A stretch of 64,000 nucleotides of DNA from Oscillatoriales cyanobacterium (lineage in GTDB: Bacteria; Cyanobacteriota; Cyanobacteriia; Cyanobacteriales; Laspinemataceae): the NCBI GenBank assembly GCA_011390955.1, contig JAABRM010000003.1, forward strand, positions 124,001 to 188,000, in the 5' to 3' direction. This document shows, piece by piece, positions 1 to 9,146 of this stretch. Position 1 is the stretch's first letter. Each line of letters opens with the position of its first letter. Under the pieces are notes generated by a model. That model saw nothing but the letters and a program-made list of their open reading frames with translations. It had not been told where the DNA came from and searched no databases. Position numbers and translations under genes: made by a program.

Positions 1-56
1 AAATCACCGCCGCGCCTAACCCACCCTAGGAAGGGTTTTCCCCTAACCATCAACCA

Positions 57-1079
57 TTATTCAGATAACAACACAATCCGATAACGGGCTTTATTGGCTG
101 CTACTTTATCCATTGCCTCATTCACCTGACTTAAAGGCATGGTTTCTATCATCGGTTTAATTTGATTAATCGCCGCAAACTCTAACATTTCCCGCATAAA
201 CCGGCGACCCCCGACGACGCTACCCACCACAGATTTTTGACCAAAAATTAAGGGAATTAATGGCACATTTAGACTGGAAACGGGAATGCCGACAAAACAC
301 AACACGCCATTATTAGCTAATAGGCTAAAGGCAACATCCCAGTCGGTTTCGGCGGAAATAGTACAAACCACTAAATCCAAAGTGCCGGCGATCGCTTTCA
401 TTTCTTCAGCGCTGCCCCATTTTTGATAGTGATGGGCACCAAATTCTTTGGCTTGGGCTTCTTTATCCGCAGAGGTAGAAAATGCAGTCACTTCTGCTCC
501 CATTGCCCGGGCAAATTTAATGGCTAAATGTCCCAGTCCACCAATTCCCATTACCCCAACTTTCGTCCCCGGATGTTTAATATAGGTGCGTAAGGGAGTG
601 TAAACGGTAATTCCCGCGCATAATAATGGTGCAGCACTGGCAGAATCTAAAGCATCGGGAATTTTATAAGTGAAATCTGCGGTGACTCGGAGGCGATCGG
701 CAAATCCGCCATGATTGCCCACAATTAAACCTGTGTTGCCTTCACGACAGATATTTTCTTCCCCTTGCAAGCAGTGGTCGCAAGTCCGGCAGGAGTTACG
801 GATCCAGCCCACCCCCACGCGATCGCCTTTTTGGAGATGGGTAACTTTTTCTCCCACTTCCGTCACGACTCCCACAACTTCATGCCCTGCGACTAGGGGA
901 AATTGACTTACTCCCCAGTCATTATCTCTCATGTGAAGGTCGGTATGGCACAGACCATTATGAGTCACGCGAATTTCTATTTCATCGACTTGTAATGGGG
1001 CGGGTTCATACTCCCAAGGTTGTAGCTTTTCCCCGGCGTTTAAGACGGCATAAGCTTTAAACTTTGTAGCTGCGGTCAT
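57..1079 (-). CDS. Zinc-dependent NAD(P)H alcohol dehydrogenase / aldehyde reductase
   Basis: A 340-residue medium-chain dehydrogenase/reductase that interconverts alcohols and aldehydes with NAD(P)H. The catalytic zinc ligands are visible as Cys44 (GLCHTD), His66-Glu67 (AGHE) and Cys154 (LLCAG). The structural zinc set is Cys97, Cys100, Cys103 and Cys111. The Rossmann glycine motif GIGGLG lies near residues 178-183. Length and motif order fit the cytosolic AdhA/YjgB-like class found across cyanobacteria. It is monocistronic, with 250 bp to the next gene. The exact substrate is not deducible; aromatic or medium-chain aldehydes are usual for this class (family knowledge). Confidence 0.92.
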   Translation of the reverse strand: MTAATKFKAYAVLNAGEKLQPWEYEPAPLQVDEIEIRVTHNGLCHTDLHMRDNDWGVSQFPLVAGHEVVGVVTEVGEKVTHLQKGDRVGVGWIRNSCRTCDHCLQGEENICREGNTGLIVGNHGGFADRLRVTADFTYKIPDALDSASAAPLLCAGITVYTPLRTYIKHPGTKVGVMGIGGLGHLAIKFARAMGAEVTAFSTSADKEAQAKEFGAHHYQKWGSAEEMKAIAGTLDLVVCTISAETDWDVAFSLLANNGVLCFVGIPVSSLNVPLIPLIFGQKSVVGSVVGGRRFMREMLEFAAINQIKPMIETMPLSQVNEAMDKVAANKARYRIVLLSE

Positions 1080-1332
1080 AGTAATTTTTCCCGAAATCGA
1101 TCTTAAATATATACTAGATATTTTATCAACTCTTTTTTGGTAAACACCTAAAATTTAATTAAATCTACAGAAACAGGATGCAAATATGAGAGGCTGCCAA
1201 TATTAATCGATCCGTGATTTTACCAGAGGGTTTTTGAACTGGTTAAGCTTTGATTAATTGTCTAAAATTATACTACGGATCTGTTTTTTGTCGGGGTGTT
1301 CAGACTAATCTCGTCATTTATGTTATTGGATT

Positions 1333-3063
1333 ATGAAAATTACGGTTATCTTCCTGGGACTGCTATTCTTTTTCCTGATGACTTTTTATTTATCAGGGGA
1401 CACGAACCAAGGTTTTGTCACCCTAACTTTACCTTCGATTTTTAGCGATCGCATGGTGCTTCAGCAACAGAGGAATGTGCCGATTTGGGGATGGGACAAA
1501 CCGGGGACGGCGATCGCGGTGACATTTCGGGGGCAAAAAATCTTGACCCAAGCGGAATTGGACGGCAAATGGATCGCCTCGGTAAATACGGGGGCGGCAG
1601 GTGGGCCATTTACCCTGCTGATTTCAGGGACAAAACAGCAAAAGCTGGAGGATGTGCTGGTCGGAGAAGTTTGGGTGGCTGGGGGTCAGAGTAATATGTG
1701 GTGGCCCGTCAGTCGCAGCCTGCCCATAGACCCGGTTTCTGACTCTGATTTGGGGGATTCAGAAACCCAATTGCCTTGTCCGTCCTGCGATCCAGAGATT
1801 CGGGTTTGGGATGCGAATACGGCCCCGAACAGTGAGGGCTGGCGGGCAAAGCAGCCCCAGAAGACTGTCCAGGCAGAATGGAAAATCCCTACACCGGAAA
1901 CTGTGGGGAATTTTCCCGCTACAGCTTATTTTTTTGCCAGGGAATTGCACCAAACTTTAAAGGTGCCGATCGGGATTGTTCACTTGGCTGTACCGGGGCA
2001 AAAAATTGAGACATTTTTTAGTAATGAGTTTATTCAAGTAAACCTGCCGCATAAGGTTAATAATTCAGGGGATAAAAACCAGCCGAATTATGAGAGTAAA
2101 GCCGCCGAGTTGTTTAATGGTATGGTTTATCCTGCTGCCCCCTATTCCGCACGAGGTTTTATTTGGTGGCAAGGGGAATCGAATGCTGGGGAGTTTTTGG
2201 CATACCGGGTTTTGTTTCCGGCTTTAATCCAGGAGTGGCGGCGGTGGTGGCACAATGAGAATGCCCCTTTTTTATTTGTGGAGTTGGCCAATTTCCTGGA
2301 AAAACAAACTTATCCGGTTGAGGAAGATCCTTGGCCTGGTTTGCGAGATGCCCAGAAAGAAGGTTTAAAATTGCCTAATACGGCGATGATTTCTACTATC
2401 GATATTCTGCCAGATACAGCGAATCCTAACGAGATTCATCCGCCAAATAAACAGTTGGCAGGGCATCGTCTTTATTTGGCCGCGATCGCCAATGTTTATG
2501 GTCAAAAAGATATCCCGTGGAGTGGTCCGCAATATCAGTCGGTACAGTTTGAAGATGGCAAAGCGATCGTCACTTTTAATTATGTAGGGGCAGGACTGAT
2601 GGTGGCAAATGGTGATGAACTGAAAGGGTTTGCCCTCGCGGGAAGCGATCGCCGTTTTTTCTGGGCCGATGCCAAGATTCAAAATAATCAAGTGATTTTG
2701 ACCAGTAAAGCAGTAGCAAACCCGGTGGCGGTGCGTTATGGTTGGGCGAATAATCCCATCGGCAATTTGTACAATCAAGCGGGATTACCTGCTTTTCCCT
2801 TTCGCAGCGATCGTTGGACATTGGGGTTGAATAAAGTTGAGTGGAAAAATATGAAAATGGTGGAATTAGCCGCTTATATTCAGAGAGAATTAATGCCGCA
2901 AGACCCGCAACAAAAAATAATTTGGCAGCAGATATATCAGGCGATCGCCTTATCTCAGAAATCTAAAGCCAAACAACTGATTGTTACTTTAAGACAGCAA
3001 CCAATTGCCGAGGCTAATTTAGACCGAGCTTTGCAAATTTTGGATAGTAAAATTAAGTCTTAA
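1333..3063 (+). CDS. Sialate O-acetylesterase-like SGNH hydrolase
   Basis: A 576-residue protein with a hydrophobic N-terminal segment (about residues 4-20), consistent with export. It carries the family blocks: GGQSNM with the nucleophile Ser (about residues 116-121), IWWQGESNA in the middle, and the His-containing block NEIHPPNKQ. Family members normally have Asp before the catalytic His (DIHP); here it is Glu. The family removes acetyl groups from carbohydrates, so a role in exopolysaccharide or cell-wall glycan deacetylation is the likely inference. The last ~70 residues form an extra helical tail rich in Gln and Lys. It stands alone, upstream of a same-strand pentapeptide protein. Confidence 0.85.
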   Translation: MKITVIFLGLLFFFLMTFYLSGDTNQGFVTLTLPSIFSDRMVLQQQRNVPIWGWDKPGTAIAVTFRGQKILTQAELDGKWIASVNTGAAGGPFTLLISGTKQQKLEDVLVGEVWVAGGQSNMWWPVSRSLPIDPVSDSDLGDSETQLPCPSCDPEIRVWDANTAPNSEGWRAKQPQKTVQAEWKIPTPETVGNFPATAYFFARELHQTLKVPIGIVHLAVPGQKIETFFSNEFIQVNLPHKVNNSGDKNQPNYESKAAELFNGMVYPAAPYSARGFIWWQGESNAGEFLAYRVLFPALIQEWRRWWHNENAPFLFVELANFLEKQTYPVEEDPWPGLRDAQKEGLKLPNTAMISTIDILPDTANPNEIHPPNKQLAGHRLYLAAIANVYGQKDIPWSGPQYQSVQFEDGKAIVTFNYVGAGLMVANGDELKGFALAGSDRRFFWADAKIQNNQVILTSKAVANPVAVRYGWANNPIGNLYNQAGLPAFPFRSDRWTLGLNKVEWKNMKMVELAAYIQRELMPQDPQQKIIWQQIYQAIALSQKSKAKQLIVTLRQQPIAEANLDRALQILDSKIKS

Positions 3064-3205
3064 TTAAATAGACATCTGCCAAAACACCGGATTGATTTAC
3101 CCCAACCTCCTTAAAACCACTATCGGCTTTAGATAAAGAATAGATTACCTCAACTTTCCTTAAAAATGGGGGATTTAGATAATTTGGCAACCAGTCTAAT
3201 GTAGG

Positions 3206-5389
3206 ATGAGAATTACCCACTTATTTGTGTCTCAATTGGTTTTTATGATCGGTCTTTTGATTGGTTTAATTTTTTGGTTACTCCAGCAAATAGTCATAGC
3301 ACCAGCATGGGCAGCGACGATTCCCCAAACTCCCCCAATGCTGACGAGAGAAGTTTTGCAAGAACGAGTCAAAAATCCGGAATTTACTGAAGGAATGCGC
3401 CGGATTAATTTAAGCAATTTTACTATTGACTTACGCAGTGATAATGCGGAGTTTAAAAGCCAGTTTTATCGGCAGGTTAAACTTTATTTAAATCGACCGG
3501 GAACTCCCGTAGGTTTAGACCTTTCTAATTCGGTGATTTTGGGGGCATTTAATGGTAATGATTTGGGGCTACAAGTCCCCCTTTATGCGGAGTCTTTGTC
3601 GCCAATGTTTACCGAGGATGAGTTGTTACAAATTAAGCGCGATCGCCGTCGGTTATCCCAGCTTACCCAGTTGTCGCGATCGCTCTTAGGAACTCCCGCT
3701 TCTGAGGTGCAAATTTCTATTTTTCGCGGTCCGATTAAAATGGCGCAAACTCGGTTTGAGGGAACGGTCAATTTTAATAATACCTTTTTCTTAAATACCT
3801 TAGATGCGATCGGGGCAGAATTTATCGGCAATACGGAATGGTCAGAAACTCGCTTTAGTCTTATGGCTAAATTTAATAGTGCTAAGTTTAAGGCTGTAAC
3901 CCAATTTCGTGGCAGTATTTTTTACCAAAAAGCGAATTTTAATCGAGCCGAATTTCAAGACTCGGTAAATTTCACCGGCAGTACCTTTGCCAATAGTGGC
4001 AGTTATCATCAAACCCAGTGGCAAAAACTGGCTAACTTTAGCCGGGTGCAATGGCTGGGTAATGCGGATTTTAGCCAAGGTCAATTTGGCGATCGCCTTT
4101 TATTTACTAACGATAAATTTAGCCAATCCCTATTTTTAAATGGGGCAAAATTTACCCAATTAGCCAGCTTTCGCGAAGCTGAATTTGCCCAGCCGGTAAA
4201 CTTACGCGGTGCTAATATTCTCAATCAAGCAGATTTTAGCGATGCTATCTTTAGCCCAGAGGCTTATGTGAATGTGGCAGAACTTACTTTTGATTCAGAA
4301 CAAGCGAAAATTGCCGGAGATAATGGCAGAATTGGGCGGAAACTTTCGGTTCCCAGTTTACAAGGAAATGAAACAGTGTTGCGAAATTTAGTGAGAAATT
4401 TCCGCTCCTCAGAACAAATTCCTGATGCCAATCAAGTAGAGTATTTACGGGCTAAATTGCAAGTCAGGGAATTGGCAAAACGTTTACAGAATGTAAATGT
4501 AAATACTGCTCCAGCAAAAACTTTAAAAAAAATCGGTTTTTCTAAAGAGCAGGTAAAGGCAATTATTCAAAATCGGCAATTGCATTATTTTAGAAGTTTA
4601 AATGAACTGTTATCCCTAGAAGAAATTGATTTAGCCACCTATGTAAAAATAAGCGATCGCATTTTTTGTAGTCCGCGATCGGGTATTTTTGCCTCAGTAT
4701 TAGATACCTTACAATGGTTTGGCTTAAGTTTGTTAATTTTATTGAGTGCTTATGGCACCAGTTCAGAGTTAGTTTTTGGGGTAGGAATGGTGGCGATCGC
4801 CTATTTTGGGGTCTTATTTTGGTTAGTAGATCGGTATCGTCGGCTAGTCCCTCAACCCATTGTACCCAAATTAGGAGAAACTATCTCAGTATTGATTAGT
4901 TTTATCGGCTTTACCGGGATTGGTGTATTGGCGATTTTTAATAGTCCAGAAAACTCCTGGCTGACTTTAGGCTGTCTGGCAATTTTTCTGCTGCCATTAC
5001 CTGTGTTATTGGTGACAATTATTTATTGGCGCGGTCGCTATCATCAGTTATTAAATGTGAGTTATTTTGTCGAAGATGGGAGTATGCGGCAACTGCGGTT
5101 AACTATTGGTCGATTGCCGATTATTCCTAAGTTTCCCTTGTTCCGCGATCGCTATTATCCAATTCTTTGGGATCGGCGCTGGAGTTGGTTAAATTATTAT
5201 GATTTTAGTTTGAATAATCTGTTTAAATTTGGCTTTAATGATATCCGAGTCCGCGATCGACATCTTCCCGGATTAATTAATACCTTAGTGTGGTATCAAT
5301 GGAGTCTAGGAATTTTATATCTGACTCTATTACTCTGGACGCTTTCCCGCACCATTCCCGGTTTGAACTTATTGATTTATTTAAAATAA
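3206..5389 (+). CDS. Pentapeptide-repeat protein with HhH motif and C-terminal membrane domain
   Basis: A 727-residue multidomain protein. An N-terminal hydrophobic stretch (about residues 10-36, ending in Ala-Trp-Ala) looks like a signal or anchor. Residues ~180-350 hold degenerate pentapeptide-type repeats (ANFNRAEFQDSVNFTGSTF pattern), expected to form a right-handed beta-helix. Residues ~430-485 match a helix-hairpin-helix of ComEA/Tex type (VNVNTAPAKTLKKIGFSKEQ). Four or five hydrophobic helices follow between ~500 and 610, and one more at ~695-720. No enzymatic motif is visible. The combination suggests an envelope protein, but topology and function are unknown. The start codon has no strong ribosome binding site. 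Confidence 0.75.
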   Translation: MRITHLFVSQLVFMIGLLIGLIFWLLQQIVIAPAWAATIPQTPPMLTREVLQERVKNPEFTEGMRRINLSNFTIDLRSDNAEFKSQFYRQVKLYLNRPGTPVGLDLSNSVILGAFNGNDLGLQVPLYAESLSPMFTEDELLQIKRDRRRLSQLTQLSRSLLGTPASEVQISIFRGPIKMAQTRFEGTVNFNNTFFLNTLDAIGAEFIGNTEWSETRFSLMAKFNSAKFKAVTQFRGSIFYQKANFNRAEFQDSVNFTGSTFANSGSYHQTQWQKLANFSRVQWLGNADFSQGQFGDRLLFTNDKFSQSLFLNGAKFTQLASFREAEFAQPVNLRGANILNQADFSDAIFSPEAYVNVAELTFDSEQAKIAGDNGRIGRKLSVPSLQGNETVLRNLVRNFRSSEQIPDANQVEYLRAKLQVRELAKRLQNVNVNTAPAKTLKKIGFSKEQVKAIIQNRQLHYFRSLNELLSLEEIDLATYVKISDRIFCSPRSGIFASVLDTLQWFGLSLLILLSAYGTSSELVFGVGMVAIAYFGVLFWLVDRYRRLVPQPIVPKLGETISVLISFIGFTGIGVLAIFNSPENSWLTLGCLAIFLLPLPVLLVTIIYWRGRYHQLLNVSYFVEDGSMRQLRLTIGRLPIIPKFPLFRDRYYPILWDRRWSWLNYYDFSLNNLFKFGFNDIRVRDRHLPGLINTLVWYQWSLGILYLTLLLWTLSRTIPGLNLLIYLK

Positions 5390-5573
5390 GTCGCCGTTAT
5401 CTATATAATTTATATCGTTCCCAGCCCAACCCTGGAAACGATATAAATTTGGATAATAATTTAATATAATATGTTCACCCAGGGCGGCGTTGTATAGCGT
5501 TTATTTGAAAAATGCTGTATAAAGAGAGAATGTAGAGAGAAATCAGTCATCATAAAAATTCGGAGGATATCTC

Positions 5574-5669
5574 ATGTCAACCCATGACTTATTAATGTTA
5601 GTCTTGTTACTCTCACCGGGTCTGTTATTGTCTGCCTTAATTATGGGCGCTTTTGCTGCTGGGGGCTAA
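5574..5669 (+). CDS. 31-residue single-span membrane microprotein
   Basis: A short reading frame with a strong ribosome binding site (GGAGG at 5562-5566, eight bases before ATG). It encodes about 31 residues, beginning MSTHDLLMLVLLLSPGLLLS and ending AAGG. The protein is almost entirely one hydrophobic helix with a short polar N-terminus, the architecture of small photosystem, cytochrome b6f or NDH-1 subunits. It does not match PsbJ, PsbL, PsbM, PetN, PetM, PsaI or PsaM as I know them. The function is unknown; a role in a thylakoid complex is only inferred from size and shape. Confidence 0.55.
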   Translation: MSTHDLLMLVLLLSPGLLLSALIMGAFAAGG

Positions 5670-5977
5670 GTTAAAAGATTCCCCCAACCCTCCTTAAAAC
5701 CGCCAAAGTGCTCCGCACCGCAGCATAGCTGCGAACGGCTTTAGATATCTATCTCAGAATAAAATCGGGGCAACCACCGCCGTCGGATTGCCCCTAGGAA
5801 TTATTTTGATGGGTAAGGATTAAGTAGGTGAACATAATTAATTGCTTCCTTAACCGCCGATAGGCTTTGGATTCCCGTCGGAGTTTACCCCCGCGAAGGC
5901 CGCCATCGGCGGGAATGACAGTTTTTTTCTGATATGGTATGTGGTGCATTTATTTCTGCCCGTAAACTTAATTTAAT
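5670..5977. other. Intergenic stretch with short inverted repeats
   Basis: No gene is visible. It contains a possible hairpin near 5765-5793 (GGGGCAA...TTGCCCC), which could end the microprotein transcript, and GC-rich imperfect repeats around 5870-5920 (CCGTCGG, CCGCCATCGGCGGGAA). The phrase CCAACCCTCCTTAAAACCGC at 5684 resembles text near 3100 downstream of the esterase gene, suggesting a dispersed repeat. Confidence 0.4.
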
Positions 5978-7483
5978 TTATTCATTTATCAACAATTCCT
6001 GAGTTTGCTGTGGGGAAACCAAAGTATTAGCGCAAAGAATACCAGAGGCAGCCACCGCAGGAACCCCAATTCCCGGCATGGTAGTATCTCCAACGCGATA
6101 TAACCCAGCGATCGGGGTTTGAAAATTGGGAAATGTGCCTTTTCCAGCCGCGATCGCCGGGCCATAAGTGCCTTGATAGCGGCGCAAATATCGCCCATGG
6201 GTTAAGGGTGTGCCAATTAACTCAATTTTAATGCGAGAACGTAAATCAGGAATCACTTTTTCTATAGCCCGAAATAGCGGTTCTGCTTTTTGCCGTTTTT
6301 TCTGGGGATAATCGGCATCTCGCTCCCAACCGGCGTAAGATTCCAAGGTATAAGCATGGATCGGATGATGTCCTGGGGGCGCAAGTGACGCATCCCAAAC
6401 CGAAGGAATAGAAATCATGCAAGTATTGCCCGGTTCTGTGATATCTTGCTCGGTGTGATGGACAACTACATGATGTCCTGTCAACCCTTCTATTCCCTCC
6501 CCTGTAATGCCGAGATGCAGGTGCATAAAGCTTTCCACAGCGGGGGTTTCTAATGCTTGTTGACGATAATTTGCGGGCAAATCTTCGGGTTTCAAAAGTT
6601 GGCTGTAAGTATCCCAAACTGTGGCATTAGAAATAACAATGGGGGCGGTAATGATTTCCCCATTCCGCAATTTTACCCCTTCAACTTTGTTTTCTTTGAC
6701 GACAATTTGCTCAACATGGGTACTGAGTCGCAATTCTCCGCCCCAACGTTTTAATCCTCGGACTAAAGCATCAACGATCGCCCCACTGCCACCAAGGGGA
6801 TAATCAATAGGAGTGCGATCGCGTTCTCCGATCGTAAATGCCACTTCCGGGGTCACGGTTCCATCCGCTTTTAACCCGGATAAAAGAAAACATTCTAAAT
6901 CAATTAACCGTCTCACCCAAGGGTCTTGGATATATTCATCCATAATTTGACCCACGGAAGAATTAATTGACCCAATTTGCGGCAGCAATTTCAACAGAGA
7001 AGGCCAATATTTCAGAAATACAGAAATCACCTGCCAGTCTGACCGTAACTCTATGGTGGGAATCTCTTTTAATCCGTCATATAAGGCTAACATCCGTTGT
7101 TCAAATCGGCGGAATTCTTCAGCCCCAGTAGGAGTAATTTGCGCGATCGCCTCTCGATAGCGTTGAGAATTGCCATAAACCGGAAATGTCACATCGGGAA
7201 AATGATAATGACCCAGAGGATCGTAAGCAACCGTGGGCAAAGTTTCGCCCAAAACCGTCAAAACTTGGCGCAACGGATTACAACTATTTGCATCAGCTAA
7301 ACCGCAATAAAACGAAGGCCCCGAATCAAAATGAAAACCATCTCTAGAAAAACTATGGGCAGCCCCTCCGGGAATATTGTGACTCTCGCAAACCAACACC
7401 CGCTGACCATAACGGGCTAATAGTCCAGCGGCAACTAATCCCCCAATCCCACTCCCAATCGTAATTACATCCCAATCTGCCAT
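5978..7483 (-). CDS. CrtISO/RetSat-like FAD-dependent oxidoreductase
   Basis: A 501-residue flavoprotein of the phytoene desaturase/carotenoid isomerase superfamily (COG1233). The N-terminal dinucleotide-binding motif is IGSGIGGLVAAGLLARYG, followed by the acidic residue that binds the FAD ribose (VCES), then IPGGAAHSF. The C-terminal FAD motif ends GIGVPAVAASGILCANT. An upstream in-frame GTG at 7516 exists; the ATG at 7483 was chosen because the Rossmann fold normally starts within the first ten residues. Length matches carotenoid isomerases, but the region after the first motif (DSGPSFYCGL) differs from CrtH as I know it. It may therefore act on a carotenoid, retinoid or another polyene; the substrate is uncertain. 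Confidence 0.82.
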   Translation of the reverse strand: MADWDVITIGSGIGGLVAAGLLARYGQRVLVCESHNIPGGAAHSFSRDGFHFDSGPSFYCGLADANSCNPLRQVLTVLGETLPTVAYDPLGHYHFPDVTFPVYGNSQRYREAIAQITPTGAEEFRRFEQRMLALYDGLKEIPTIELRSDWQVISVFLKYWPSLLKLLPQIGSINSSVGQIMDEYIQDPWVRRLIDLECFLLSGLKADGTVTPEVAFTIGERDRTPIDYPLGGSGAIVDALVRGLKRWGGELRLSTHVEQIVVKENKVEGVKLRNGEIITAPIVISNATVWDTYSQLLKPEDLPANYRQQALETPAVESFMHLHLGITGEGIEGLTGHHVVVHHTEQDITEPGNTCMISIPSVWDASLAPPGHHPIHAYTLESYAGWERDADYPQKKRQKAEPLFRAIEKVIPDLRSRIKIELIGTPLTHGRYLRRYQGTYGPAIAAGKGTFPNFQTPIAGLYRVGDTTMPGIGVPAVAASGILCANTLVSPQQTQELLINE

Positions 7484-7688
7484 AGTTTCACCAATCGTTT
7501 CGATCGCTTTTAACACAAAACCAAGGACACGAACCTAGAATCAACAGATATTTTATCGGTTAATTAATTCATACAACAGCAGGGGCGCTACGGAAAAGCG
7601 CCCAAATAAACCTGGGAATTATAGCATTTTTGGTCAATTAGAAACGGTATAAAATATAGTTGTTTCAATTAAGATTAATCCAATTATC

Positions 7689-7757
7689 TAGGGGCGCAAT
7701 GCTTGCGCCCCTACAGAAAATGAACAGATATTGTAGGGGCGCAATGCTTGCGCCCCT
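7689..7757. repeat. Two palindromic GGGGCGCAA...TTGCGCCCC repeats
   Basis: Two nearly identical palindromes of about 22 bp (7690-7712 and 7735-7757) sit 22 bp apart, each able to form a GC-rich hairpin. Related copies occur at about 18341-18366 and 19118-19141, and a relative at about 7580-7605, so this is a dispersed palindromic repeat family. The rest of 7517-7811 shows no gene. Confidence 0.75.
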
Positions 7758-7811
7758 GATGCGTTTTATCAAGCACAATTGAAATAACTATAAACCTGAA
7801 AAATCACCCAT

Positions 7812-7859
7812 AAAAAATGGGTCAATTGCTCTTTAATTTTAGCAAATGACCCATTTTTT
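7812..7859 (-). terminator. Terminator after psbEFLJ
   Basis: A 13-bp perfect inverted repeat (AAAAAATGGGTCA ... TGACCCATTTTTT) with an inner TTGCT/AGCAA stem gives a strong hairpin flanked by T runs. It lies about 50 bp past the psbJ stop on the minus strand. Confidence 0.8.
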
Positions 7860-7907
7860 CCAGATTCTTAGATGGATATAAAACTCAGAGTTAAGCCCGA
7901 TCGCTTC

Positions 7908-8027
7908 TTACAGAGAAGAACCAACCCCAGCATAAGCTCCGTAGAAGAAAAGACCCACCACGGCAATTACACCGAGACCAGCCACGGTAGCCACGAGCCA
8001 CAAAGGAATTCTTCCTGGTTCAGACAC
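7908..8027 (-). CDS. psbJ: Photosystem II protein J
   Basis: A 39-residue PSII subunit recognised by [16 protein letters not shown] and the C-terminal [10 protein letters not shown]. It has one membrane helix. The start is GTG, preceded by AGAGGT in its leader. PsbJ sits next to cytochrome b559 and influences plastoquinone exchange and PSII assembly (established for the family). It is the last gene of psbEFLJ, about 240 bp after psbL, a wider gap than the 6-24 bp between psbE, psbF and psbL. Confidence 0.95.
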   Translation of the reverse strand: MSEPGRIPLWLVATVAGLGVIAVVGLFFYGAYAGVGSSL

Positions 8028-8270
8028 AGCTTGTACCTCTTTAATTCAAAAGAACAAAAAACAACGTTACATTAGATATCTTTGATCTCAAGCAATCAAG
8101 AGATAAAAGATCGTTTGACAACTTGACGGAAAGTGAAACCGAGAAAAGTTGGTTAACTTCATCCTTTTCAGCAAATAGGCATTGATTTGCAGGAATTATC
8201 CGAGTAGACAATTCCTGACCTGCCCAGTCACTTTCGCGACCACCGATGAGATGTTCAACCCAGAGACTAC

Positions 8271-8396
8271 TTAGTTAAAGAAATAGCTGGAGAATAATAC
8301 TCCCAGCACAAAAACCAGTAGCAGACCCAGGTAAAGAGAAGTTCTGTTGAGTTCAACTGGTTGGTTATTACTGTTTTGATTACGTTCTAAGGGCAT
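8271..8396 (-). CDS. psbL: Photosystem II protein L
   Basis: A 41-residue PSII subunit, slightly longer than the usual ~39, with the extra residues in the Asn/Gln-rich N-terminus ([20 protein letters not shown]). The membrane helix [15 protein letters not shown] and the C-terminal SSYFFN are typical. PsbL supports the QA site and PSII dimer formation (family knowledge). It starts six bases after psbF ends, so the two are probably cotranscribed. Confidence 0.96.
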   Translation of the reverse strand: MPLERNQNSNNQPVELNRTSLYLGLLLVFVLGVLFSSYFFN

Positions 8397-8402
8397 GATT
8401 TT

Positions 8403-8537
8403 TTACCGTTGAATAAACTGCATCGCGGCGATCGCGCCTAAAAAGAATACCGTTGGGACACCGAGGGTATGAACCGCCAGCCAGCGAACGGTAAAAATGG
8501 GGTAACTAATTGGCTCGTTAGGGTTTTGAGTTGCCAT
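8403..8537 (-). CDS. psbF: Cytochrome b559 subunit beta
   Basis: A 44-residue protein with the haem-ligating His in [11 protein letters not shown], on one membrane helix. It pairs with PsbE to bind the b559 haem in PSII. The C-terminus AAMQFIQR is typical. It lies 23 bp after psbE in the same operon. Confidence 0.97.
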   Translation of the reverse strand: MATQNPNEPISYPIFTVRWLAVHTLGVPTVFFLGAIAAMQFIQR

Positions 8538-8560
8538 AATTTCTGCTTCCTTAAATTTAA

Positions 8561-8809
8561 TTACTTACCAATGAATTCTTGGACTTGTTGTTTTGCATTA
8601 AAACGGTCTTGCACAATTGGCAATTCCAAACGATCTTGAGTATAGTATTCATTCGGGCGGGGAGTGCCGAAAGCATCATAAGCCAAACCAGTGCTCACAA
8701 ACAGCCAACCGGCGATAAATAATGCCGGAATGGTGATGCTGTGAATCACCCAATAACGAACACTTGTAATAATGTCACCAAATGGACGCTCACCAGTTAC
8801 TCCAGACAT
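8561..8809 (-). CDS. psbE: Cytochrome b559 subunit alpha
   Basis: An 82-residue PSII core subunit. The haem-ligand His lies in [18 protein letters not shown] within the single membrane helix; the lumenal tail contains [10 protein letters not shown]. An AGGAGG ribosome binding site precedes the ATG. It is the first psb gene of the operon, 337 bp downstream of ycf48. The intergenic 8810-9146 shows HIP1 sites but no gene, so psbEFLJ may also have its own promoter there. Confidence 0.97.
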   Translation of the reverse strand: MSGVTGERPFGDIITSVRYWVIHSITIPALFIAGWLFVSTGLAYDAFGTPRPNEYYTQDRLELPIVQDRFNAKQQVQEFIGK

Positions 8810-9146
8810 TGAAGAATCCTCCTCTTATATCCAAAAACTCACAAATTAGCTTTTCTCTTTTCAGCGATCGGCTTTTCAGAATTTTAACCTGTAAGCGATC
8901 GCTATTGAAGATCAACTTTCAGTCTTTCAGTCGATAATTTCCTGAACCTTTTCCCAAAAGCGGGTGGATCGAGGCCATGCTGAAAAATCTATCATAACTT
9001 TGCTTGAGATCGACCGATGATTCCATCACCGCCAACTCCAAGCCGGGTCTCGATCCGGATTTTTCCTAAGTATTTTTACCTTGTGGATACCGAAGTCGGG
9101 GAAAATTTTGCCCCGATTCCGGTCTCTCCCAGGGGATAAATTGAAT

